Assembly (NCBI GenBank): GCA_026770025.1
Contig: JAMXDE010000019.1
Span: 1,302,001 to 1,366,000 of the forward strand
From: Craspedostauros australis
Lineage: Eukaryota; Bacillariophyta; Bacillariophyceae; Mastogloiales; Achnanthaceae
Direction: 5' to 3'
DNA: 64,000 bases
The notes below the pieces were generated by a model. The model did no database searches and was not told the origin of the DNA. It was given only the letters and a program-made list of their open reading frames with translations. Positions 1-9,815 of the stretch are shown in pieces (position 1 is the stretch's first letter; each line of letters opens with the position of its first letter). The position numbers and the translations under genes were made by a program.

Positions 1-1842
1 GGTCATGATGTGAAGAAGTGCCGTTGCTGTTGCTGTGGATTGGTTGGATTGGGAAGATTGTGGGTTGGACGTTGACTTGGACGTTGACTTGGACGCTGGG
101 TTGAATAGGAGATGGATGCTCTCAGAAGCGTTCGTGGGATCAAGCACACAAGTGCAACGTGATGTGATGTGATGGCGTCTGTGCGAGTGTGGGAGAGCTG
201 ACTTGAGATGCTGTTTGCGTGGTATGGAATGACCTTTGCGGTATTGAAGCTGCTGCGCTTTGACAGATGCGATGAGGTGGTCGCACGCTCCTGCTCGCTT
301 CGTCTCTGGATTGGAACTTGGGCCTGGTCTGGGTGCAGTTCTCCCACTTGATAGTCGTAGACGTACTGCACTGGGAGGTCGTCCTCGTGCTTGTGTGGTA
401 CTGCTATTATGTGATCTCCTGTTCGATCCAATGCTGCACTCCGCTTCGCTTGGGCTTCAATGCTGCTGACGAGCGACCACAACTGCAACTGGAGACAGAG
501 AGATGGTCTGCTTCTGGTTTGGAGTATTAGATCGGAATAGTACTTGCAGAGGAGTTCGACAGGCGACCAATGGAGATGTGGTTAGTGCGTTTCCGAGCTT
601 GTGTCGTCAATGCGGTCCATGCAGAGCGGCAGCGGCAACTCGCCAACACGAACGGAACACAACAGATGAGGAGGACGATACGCTCAGCGATGCCTGTTGT
701 GTCTGCGCGACTTCGCTCGTTGCAGTTGATGTTTGCACCACCAACGCCATCGCAGGAGCCGCGCTTCGTCGTCACCGTTTGCATTCGTTTGATTCCAATC
801 CAAAATGTCCTTAGTGACTTGGCCGACTTCGGCCCTTCGCTGGTTCTGCAACAATAGATTAACTACTTTCTGTTCGATGTCGTCGTTGGGTCGTGATGGA
901 ATGTCCTCTATATACGTTGCGTGACCATAGAATGTCCCATGAAAGATCATTCATAATCATATGTGACACAATCCAAGAACCAACAATTAACTCAAGCAAG
1001 ATATCAAAGAGCACGTGATCTCCACATCCGTGAGGCAGACTCCGACGTATTTTGGGGAGTGGAACGGAAGCGGTGACGGCGCTCTCCTCACAAATTGTGC
1101 GAAGAGGCACAGCGCGACTTCGGTGACATCACGAAGTGCGGAACATGGCTCAACACAACACAACACCACGACACAATACTAATACCATCCTAGTACACAC
1201 ATCATACTCCTCCGGTCCAACTCCTCGTCGGATCACATGCAAAGAGGAAATCTTCTACTCTCAGTTCCACGTCCCCACGCCAATGCATCGAGGGACGTCT
1301 GCGAGGCTCCACAATAATGACAGCCGAACTGAAGCTGGCCAGAGTCCTCCGACGATCGTGGCATTGCTCTCCAGAGCGCTATTTTCCAAGACCGTTGTCG
1401 ATGGACTCAATATTCGTAGTGTACAAGAACCAAGCAACGAGTCCCATGGTCGTAGCTCGCAACCACCAAGGAACAAGCAAAAGCGCGTCTGGGATGATAG
1501 GTGCTTGAGGCACATTCCGCGTTGTCCCTCTGCACAAAAAACTCCGACGCTGCGAAGAATGAGAAGGTTCTGACAAGCGGACGCATGCCAGACGCAACAT
1601 TGTCCCAATTATGTCACATGTCCGTGGTTGTTGGCGTGCTGAGTTGCGCGTTGAGTTGCGTGTTGAGTTGCTCCCATGTTGAATGTGAACGGTGTTGAAG
1701 GTATTCCGTCTGCTGCGGGCAGCTGTGATGGATACGGTATAAACATTGCAACAAACCAACACCGCAAACGCCCTACAGCCTCACATGACTAATTTCTTAC
1801 TGCCTTCCACTCATTTCTGTTTTCATTTCCATTTTCGCATAA
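1..1842. other. Region with no supported gene
   Basis: I see no recognisable gene here. There are short tandem repeats: a 12-base unit repeated about three times at 68-100, and a GTTGAGTTGC-type unit repeated at 1640-1672. Minus-strand open stretches at 684-950 and 3-488 have locally protein-like composition. They do not join into a convincing model and match no family I know, so they are left uncalled. Confidence 0.5.
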
Positions 1843-3102
1843 ATTGCCACTACTTACACTTGCGCTCATACTTACTTGGACACATCATGGACCTGCACAT
1901 CAATGGCGTCCACAGAGGAAATCACTCTGAGCTACAATTCGTTCAGCGAGGCTGCAACTATCCCATCAGAAGTCGGTGGGTTGGAATCATTGCAAAGCTT
2001 CACCGTGATATTGTCCAACATCGGCGGCAACATACCAACAGAGCTTGGACTGCTAAACAAACTCCAAGTCTTCAAGATGAAAGACAACAAGATCGGGGGC
2101 AATATACCCTCACACATCGGCAACATGACCAGTCTGGAGAAGTTGCATCTTAACTCTAACAACCTGTCGGGGCCCATCCCAGAAGAGATCAGCCAACTTG
2201 TCAACCTCAAGGAATTGGAAGTCAACAACAATCGCATCACGGACTGGCCAGAATCACTATTTGAGAACCTCACAAAGCTCCGCTCCTTGCAAGTGCGACA
2301 CAATCTGATCCAGAGTACCATCCCGCCATCCATCGGCAATCTCATTGACTTGCAGGGGTTCCATTTCAAAGGCAATGAAATGTCGGGCTGATTGCCATCT
2401 GGAATTGGGCTACTTCGATCGTTGAAAAGAATGTATGGAGGATCAACCGGGCTGAGTGGCCCACTCCCATCCGAGATCGGCAACCTCCCGAAGCTCGAAT
2501 GGTTGATGTTACCCCACACCTTGCTGACAGGCACCATTCCGCCCGAGATCGGCAATTTGCCTGCCATTGTCCGCATCAACATTGGAAATAAGTTGCAGAA
2601 CGATTCATCCAATACCACTTCACGACTCGGGGGTACTTTGCCAACCGAGCTGGGCCAGCTGAGCGCCCTTGAGCGGTTATTCATCTCTGGCTCGCAGAGT
2701 ATCAATGGTACCATACCCACGGAGTATGGAAACTTGATTACCATGACCCACTTTTAGGTGCGGGACAACCGTCTGAGTGGAGCCCTCCCCAGCGAGCTTG
2801 GGCTCCTCACCAACATTCAACATCTCAGTCTGGAAGGCAATGAATTTTCCGGATCGATCATCCCCGAGCTTGGCAATCTGACGAAGATCGCCACGTTGTA
2901 TGTGGAATTGAACGATCTGACGGGGAGCATCCCTGCATCGATCTGTGCATCTGCGTTCCTGGAAGAGGCTGATGCGGATTGCGACAAGGTGGTGTGCACA
3001 TGTTGCAATGGTCCCGTTTGCTGTGGGGCGATTGAGGACAAGACGAGTATCTTCGAAGAGGCGAACTGTCCTGTTGAAGCAGATGGAGGGCAGGGCACGT
3101 AA
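1843..3102 (+). pseudogene. Leucine-rich-repeat protein pseudogene with two in-frame stops
   Basis: One reading frame encodes about ten plant-type leucine-rich repeats (LxxLxxLxLxxNxLxGxIPxxIG), running from an open start after a stop at 1840 to a stop at 3102. The C-terminus has a Cys-rich cap (VVCTCCNGPVCCG) typical of diatom LRR proteins. In-frame stops occur at 2389-2391 (TGA) and 2755-2757 (TAG), and the repeats continue in the same frame after each. Repeat comparison suggests each is a point mutation (Ser or Pro codon to TGA; CAG to TAG). No ATG, signal peptide or transmembrane segment precedes the first repeat, so the 5' part is also missing. Intact relatives are usually secreted or membrane receptor-like proteins of unknown ligand. 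Assembly error could also explain the stops. Confidence 0.85.
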
Positions 3103-4641
3103 AGCAGAGTGATGTCTTTGGCTGCAGATTACTCAATTCCCATTGCTACAATGTACTGCGGTTCCCGGCATTGCACGAATGCGGCAGAGGATGGTACCAT
3201 ACACAGCATACTAGTGATGCGTACTTGTGCATTGATGTTTTTTCATGTGGACAGAATACCCCAGCGTCTGAAAGTGTAGCGCAGGAATGGGTCGGAGTCG
3301 CATTGCCCGAAGTGCTTCATGGTTACGCTGAGGGTATGGTGGCCGCTTTGCAAATGGAAGCAAACATCGCGGGACACTGGTCTCTTCCATCGTTGGAGCA
3401 AGCCGAAACCTTGCGAAACGAAGCTGCCAAAAAGGAGTTGCGGCTCGTGCTGAACGTGACATTCTTCCCGGATTTCGCAATTCCCGCTTTCCCGCTTCCC
3501 TACCTCCGTGGAATCACTTCTCTTCCCGCTTGTTGCTTCGTCAGTGTGCCTAATCATACTCGTATGAGTACGAGCACGAATAGGCGTTATGAAATGATGT
3601 GAAGCTGACGAACTATCCAAACGCGACGTTATTACTCCCACAAGACACGACCTGAACCCGCGTAATCAAGCACCCCATAATTCGTATTTTATTATTCTAT
3701 ATCCATGGCTCATATAATGCTTATGATGAATGGTACTGGTCTCCTCAGCTGGTGGCATCGGTGAGATCACTATTCGTCGGTACCTGACAATGCTGACGAC
3801 CTCTGCAGAGCCGTCAGGGCCACTGGTACCAAAGATCCCTCCTGCAACAACCTTTGCAACTTTCGCACGAGTACTATGCGAGCCGCGGCATGACTATGGT
3901 ACGGTTGTGCCATGAGGCGGTCGTGCGATTTCGGTTGCTGTCGTTTTGGGTCCTGCATTTTGTGGAGGAAAACAAGTCATCGATGGAACAACCACGAGTC
4001 GGCGAGAATCTTAGCCATCACACTTAACGAAGTCAATACCGTGAAAAACCGTCTTTGATATCAACTGGCATCGTGCGTCTGGCTTTCCATATGACTTATG
4101 AATTGGCTGTGTTCTAAGGATTGTGTTAATGTCATTCAGGCATTGTGACTTGATCGGCGTGACCAGCCACTATGTAAATGAGGACTGGTGCCTATGTGCG
4201 CGTCGTTGTGAGAATCGCCCAACGCGTGTCAAGCTGTGGCGACAAGGGTGATACTGGTGAGTACAAGTACCAAACGAGTTCGGCACAACCTCCACAACCA
4301 CGACGCGACCGCTTGAGATGTCACCGCCAAGAAGGAAAACGGAACTGAAGCGAATCATTTGTTTTGTTGTTACCAGTATTGTCTTGGGTGCATGCTTCCA
4401 TGATGGTGATACAAGTACGTAGCGTCTGGCGCTTGTGAAAGGCACAAGTACCCTGATGGCTGTGTCTTTGTCCTCGAGCTTGTGGTTGCGGCTCTGTTGA
4501 TTGATGTAAATTCATTCAGAGTCGTCAGCTCACCATCTCATCATCTCACAATTTCGATCTCGATCAACATCCAAACCACATCCACAAGCACAACCACAAC
4601 AAACACGAAATCAACAAACCAAGAAACCAAACTACACAACC
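3103..4641. other. Intergenic region
   Basis: This spacer lies between the LRR pseudogene and the protease gene. Short open frames, such as 3171-3602, have no recognisable domain or codon signal. The last 120 bases before the protease start are rich in CAACA and CCAAA units, as in a 5' leader. Confidence 0.5.
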
Positions 4642-7067
4642 ATGAAGCTCTCCTCAGCCCTTGCCATCCTCATCGCTGTTGCCGCAACAACGTCCATCGC
4701 CGATGCGTCTTCCGTCACGTCCTCTGGCAACCCCGACAATGGCAAGAACGGGGACAACGATGGCCATGCCCACGGTCAGCGCCGCGCCCTCAGACGTGGT
4801 GGGGACGCACCCAAGGCCGGTCATCACCGCGAGATGGCCAAGGTGCATACCAAGCGCACTAACCCCAACCATTCCAGCCATCCAGAGCACAACCCCAAAC
4901 CAAAGACGAAGACCAAGACCACTGACGGTGAACGACAGGCCAGCGCCAGGAGACACGGGCACGGCGGCAAGCCAAACCACAAGAAGCGCGGTGGCTCCAT
5001 CTCCACCAACAACTACGAGACCCACATCGTAGGCGGCGCCGAGGCAACACAAGGAGAGTACCCCGAGTTCGTCCATTGGGCTATCGGGTGCGGCGGGTCG
5101 CTCATCACCCGTGACATCGTCCTGACTGCCGCTCATTGCGACTCACCAGACACAATCGGGATGGACGCCATCATTGGCGCCTACAATGAGTTCGCATGGG
5201 ACAGCCCAACCGGTCCCGACGCCCGACAGATCGACGACAAGAAAGTCCATCCGGACTACGCCGTCACTCAGATCAACGACATCATGTTGTTCCGCCTGTC
5301 CCAACCCGCACCGGCCAACACACCAGTGATGAAGATCAATGACAAGTTTGGTGTTCCGGGAACTGATGGATCTGGCAATCCGCAGACTATGACAGTGATT
5401 GGGTTTGGAGACACATCGGATGGTGGTAGCCCATCGGACATCTTGATGGAGCTGGACATTCAGCAGGTCGATACTACATGGTGTAACGCGGCGGATAGGT
5501 ACAACGGACAAGTTTCGAACTCAGCGGAGTTCTGTGCCGGTTACCTACAGGACGGCGCCCATCAAGGCGGCAAGGACTCCTGCCAGGGCGATTCCGGCGG
5601 TCCAGTCTTCGTGACTGACGGCGGTGAGCGTGTCCAGGTCGGCGTTGTGTCTTGGGGTATTGGCTGTGCCGATCAGCGATACCCTGGAGTGTACGCTCGT
5701 GTGAGCAACACGTACGATTGGATCAAGGTACGGATGAATGCCTGTGTGTGATCATGTGATCGTGTATTCCATGTGTACACTGCGATTCTGGTGATCGGCA
5801 ACTCACTTCGACCGTCTCTATTGTTCGTTGTCTTTCCTTTCCTTTCTGGCTTGCTTGGGGGTGATACCACGACGCAACTTATCATGTGGCTTCGTCGGCA
5901 TTCATTCATCTATCCATCCATTCATCTACCTGCCCCATTGACACATTCCCTGATGATGACGTCCTGAAACACAGAGCAATGCCTGTTCCATGACAAACGT
6001 CCCATCTGTGCTGTGCGGAACCGAAGAGGAAGGTACCGGAGGTGGAACTGGCGGCGGCACTGGCGGCGGCACTGGCGGCGGCACCGGAGGAGGAACCGGC
6101 GGAGGAACTGGCGGAGGCACAGGCGCGTGCGGCTCCAACGAGCTCAAGATGGAGTTCATGTTCACCACTGATCAGTATGGGTAAGTTTGCATTATGCCAG
6201 CGTCGGTGCTGTTTCACGCATCAAGCCTTGGTTGATGTTGCTATGTGCAACAGCTTCACCCTTCGATGTTGATGCCCATCTCGATCTCGATCTCGCTGGC
6301 ACAGAGAGTTGTACTGGCGGCTATTGTATTGGAGTCGCTGTCACATCGACTGACTCAATCATCTTCCCATTACACCATGTGCTCTTCCCCATTCATTGAA
6401 CCAACCAACCATTCAACCTCGAAATAACAGTGATGAGACCGGCTGGCAGCTGTCCAATGATGCCGGTGTCATTGAGGAGGTCACGGCTGATGCGTACCCC
6501 AACAACTCCCCACAAGTCATCAACCGATGCCTTCCCAACGACAAGTGCTACAACCTTCGCATCACCGACGAATGGGGTGATGGCATGAGTGAAACCGGTG
6601 GCCAGTACACTGTCAAGGCCGATGACAAGTTGATCAAGACCGAGACGGAGCCCAACTTTGGAACTGCCATCGATATCCAATTCTGCGGATCTAACGCCGG
6701 CACCGGTGGTGGCGGTGGCGGCGATGGTGGAAGTGGCGGTGGCAGCGGCGGCGGAAGCTCGTGCATCCCCGTCACTCTGAAGCTCCGCACTGACGGTCAT
6801 CCGGAAGAAACCTCCTTCAGGATGTACGACTCTCAAGATTCTGACATCGAGTACTGGGACGAGTCCGCCTTCATCCGAGCCAACACGGTGTATCCAGAGT
6901 ATTCTGCTTGCGTCCCAAGTGACCAGTGCACCTACCTGGATCTCTTCGACAGCTGGGGAGACGGCATTGAGGGAGATGGTTTCACCGTGACTATCGATGG
7001 CGAGACATCCCAGTACAATACCAACTTTGCATCTGAGATGTTCCTCAACATTCCGGAGGGCTGCTAA
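4642..7067 (+). CDS. Secreted trypsin-like serine protease with two C-terminal repeat domains (3 exons)
   Basis: My model joins 4642-5727, 5975-6180 and 6431-7067, giving 642 residues. The introns (GTACGG...ACAG, 247 bp; GTAAGT...ACAG, 250 bp) keep the frame; without the first splice the trypsin domain would end in unrelated residues. A signal peptide (about 1-22) and a basic, low-complexity propeptide precede the mature N-terminus IVGG at 129-132. The S1 triad is His165 (LTAAHC), Asp213 (NDIMLF) and Ser318 (GDSGGP). Asp312, in DSCQGDSGG, predicts cleavage after Lys or Arg. After the protease come a TGGG-repeat linker, a domain of about 100 residues, a second Gly/Ser linker and a related second domain. 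The two domains share a C-x-P-x-D-x-C element and a WGDG motif. The enzyme is probably an extracellular or cell-wall-bound endopeptidase; the repeats may be for binding. Confidence 0.9.
5728..5974 (+). other. Intron 1 of the protease gene
   Basis: It begins GTACGG after an AAG codon and ends ACAG before AGC, in phase 0. Removing it joins the trypsin C-terminal helix (YDWIK) to SNACS and restores the expected domain end. Confidence 0.85.
6027..6126 (+). repeat. Minisatellite coding for a (TGGG)n linker
   Basis: A 12-base unit (ACTGGCGGCGGC and variants) is repeated about eight times in exon 2 and encodes Thr-Gly-Gly-Gly repeats between the protease and the first C-terminal domain. A second, less regular Gly/Ser-coding stretch lies at about 6697-6762 between the two C-terminal domains. 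Both keep frame, so changes in copy number would alter linker length only. Confidence 0.9.
6181..6430 (+). other. Intron 2 of the protease gene
   Basis: It has a consensus GTAAGT donor and an ATAACAG acceptor. It splits a Gly codon (GG|T) and joins the two halves of the first C-terminal repeat domain. Confidence 0.85.
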
Positions 7068-8629
7068 TCACACTTGGCCACTTGCGGCAAAGCACATGCT
7101 TGGGCAAGAGCAAAGCTGTGGACAGATCCAACTCCATCCCGCACGATGTTGCTGCGGGCACATGAGAAGACACTGTTGGACATTGTGCTTGCTGCGAGTA
7201 TGCACGAAGACGCGATACTTGTTGTACTCCCAACACCCACCGGCTACCATCATCGAACGAGTATATTTGGTAAACCGTCGTTTTCTCGACACTACATAAC
7301 CATATTCAATTAACACATCGCATTTATACAATCCATGGCCGGCGTCCTCTGCCCATGAACTGCGCCAGGCTGCAACTTGACACCATCCATTCATCTGTTA
7401 CTGTATTTGCATTCATTTGTGCAACTATCATCGACTGCGATGGTAATGGGTGTTGCATTACACAATTCAATTCATTTTCTACTTGTAGCTAGGTGGACTT
7501 CCATGCTGTACTCACAAAGACACAAAAGCATCTCGTGGAGCGCTCCCTAGCAGAGGCGAAAGCGACCTGCGTCTCCCAACACGTTGCCTTGCCGATCACA
7601 CAGCGTGCCATTCGCGAGGTACGCCGTCTGACTGTCACAGGGACAGAGAGGAATGCCCAGGCACCGCACGGAAGTAGCTGCATATCCGTAAGTCAGTTTT
7701 TTTGTATGAAGCACGTGAGTGGCCTCACCAATCCACTTGTTTTGACACCTTCGCAGCCAGTGAACTCGCCCCCCAGACGTTGCAGGAATCCACGACGACA
7801 CTTGCAACAATCGAATCAAATTCACGTACCACTGAGTTGCTGACATCGATTCCTGCGCATGGCAACTGCACTCCATCTTGGACAGATGATGGGGCTGCAT
7901 CACAGCCACCTCCAATCGCAAGGTGTGCATTGCGGTCATGACGTTGACTTGCTGACACAGCACATACTTGGCCTGATGCCATTCTTCATTTACCCGGAGT
8001 CTACACTCCATCTCTCTCATTGCTCATGCTTCTTGGCTCGTTATCATCGACTCGTCCAATCGTATCATTGTTCGAGTCCCGTATCGGCACAATCGTTGAG
8101 TCCCGTATGCTCGTTCCTTCCCAAACAAGCAACCCATCACATCTCCATCAGCGGCAGAAGCGGAACGGGATCACACGAGCTACTATGTATGATGTCTTCC
8201 CCAATCGCGAACCACCGCTGTGCTCTACGTGTACAGCTATGAAGCTTGACAACTTCCTCGAGTGTAGTAGGTTTTGGTGCACTCGCAAGAGTGCTTGGCG
8301 TTTTCTTTGTCAATGGAATGTTGGTGATGATGGCACTGAAACGATACCGATTGTTGATTCTGCCTGGGCAGCTTGGAGTCAATGATCTCGACATCTACCA
8401 GCAATATAGCAACGATTGCTGTTGTCACCATCTGCGAGGTCATCTGGCTCTTGGGAAGGATTATAGTGGTGTGGGCGCCATCCACCATCATATCCAAGAT
8501 TCCCATGCAGAACACCAGCTGGCTGCTCACAACACCACCAACGCATGCCATCGGCAAAAGTACCATTATCGACTACACCCCACAGCGTTCGGTGGCCTTC
8601 ACGATGAGACTGTTAGGTTGCAATCTGGG
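7068..8629. other. Intergenic region left of the retrotransposon
   Basis: No supported gene. Several overlapping short open frames at 7490-8630, on both strands, include hydrophobic stretches (for example plus strand 8246-8632). They could be remnants of a decayed membrane-protein gene, but no family can be assigned. The retrotransposon inserted directly after this stretch. Confidence 0.4.
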
Positions 8630-8634
8630 TGAAG
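8630..8634. repeat. Target-site duplication, left copy (TGAAG)
   Basis: TGAAG immediately precedes the left LTR and recurs immediately after the right LTR at 15999-16003. A 5-bp duplication is the size made by Ty1/copia integrases. Confidence 0.85.
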
Positions 8635-9346
8635 TATCAGATCAAAAGTCTATATTCGCCTTAGTCTATGTCTAGTCTTGTTCTCCGTAGACTGTGTCAG
8701 GTCACGCATGAGACTTTTTGATCATGAACCGTTTTCTCTTTCTCTGTTGACCTCATTTCCCGCAACTCCCGACGGCGCTCAGATACCTGTCTTGGTATCT
8801 GAAGATGGTAATGAGTTGAAGGATGGATGTCAGGCCCTGCTTGTCATCCTCCTTATGTGCACATGAACATACATGTCTACTGTCTTGGTGAGTGAATGTA
8901 CCTGAGCATCTTGGCTCAGATACAAGCTCATCAATCCCATCAAATTTGGCAAGATCGCATTTCTGCAATGATCGGATTTGCTGCATGCATCATTGTTGTT
9001 CCAAGGAGCAAGATCAGTATTGGAGGCGCCATGAACCTCCTCAGTCTTGCAAACTCGACAACACCTTCATGCTCTGCACTTCATGCACTGCAATTCATGC
9101 ACTGCACTTCATGCTCTGCTGTGTGTTGCAACACATGTTGCCTCATCATCATTTTCATCATTTCATCTCCATCTGCTCACAATTCAGACTCCAACAGTTC
9201 TGAATTGGGCCAGCTTACATCATCTTAACATCAATTAACCACTCAGAGCACACTGACAACTACCAACATCTTCACTCTACTTCATTTGACGGACCTGATC
9301 ACTCCCAATCTCGAAGTAAGTACCCATTGTTGTCTGTGTTCTATCA
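8635..9346 (+). repeat. Left LTR (712 bp)
   Basis: It runs from TATCAGATC to TTCTATCA and repeats at 15287-15998 at a fixed offset of 6652 bases. The left edge is set by the target duplication and by the right LTR's polypurine tract. It should hold the promoter and start of the genomic RNA; I could not place a TATA box firmly. The terminus is TA...CA, not the usual TG...CA. Confidence 0.92.
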
Positions 9347-9646
9347 GATTAACAGTCGCAATCGCCTACATCCTGTGCTGAACGCGTGAACCATCGTCAT
9401 TTCCCATTGTCATTGAGCATTCATCAAAAATCATCATCTTGCAACATCGCGTGACGACGTGAAGTTGATTCCATCTCTGTGACTTCAGCTTTGCTGCGCA
9501 GAACATCAGAGCCAATCGGCTTGTGCACACTCACTTCCATCACTTTTAGACGCATTCGTCAGTGATAACCATTGCCTTGTTACCCAAGCACTTCATCAAC
9601 ACATCATCCATTTGGTATCGATCCCATCCGATCTACCAACACATCA

Positions 9647-9661
9647 ACAATCAAACAATCA

Positions 9662-9701
<40 letters not shown>

Positions 9702-9800
9702 AACAATCAATCAATCAATCAATCGAACGAACAAACAATCAATCACACACAATCAATCACACACAAACAATCAAACACAAACAATCAAACACAAACAAAC
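9647..9800 (+). repeat. AATC/AAAC simple repeat in the retrotransposon leader
   Basis: A tract of AATC units, grading into ACACAAACAATC-type units, fills the leader just before the gag start at 9816. It keeps the frame open upstream, but as low-complexity Asn/Gln/Ser it is unlikely to be translated. Confidence 0.85.
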
Positions 9801-9815
9801 AAACTACATTCCAAG

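Noticed and set aside
3..950. Minus-strand open segments (3-488, 684-950) as a small gene
   Set aside because: Locally protein-like, but no consistent splice join, domain or start.
1843..3102. Stop-codon readthrough or selenocysteine in the LRR gene
   Set aside because: Diatom nuclear genes use the standard code, one TGA plus one TAG would both need recoding, and the 5' end is also missing.
3171..3602. 143-codon plus-strand frame
   Set aside because: No domain and overlapped by equal-sized frames on the other strand.
7547..8020. 157-codon Cys-rich minus-strand frame
   Set aside because: Cys spacing matches no known domain, and neighbouring frames look equally good.
8246..8675. Membrane transporter remnant interrupted by the retrotransposon
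   Set aside because: Hydrophobic stretches occur, but no motif is secure, and reading through the rebuilt empty site gives no membrane-like continuation after 15999.
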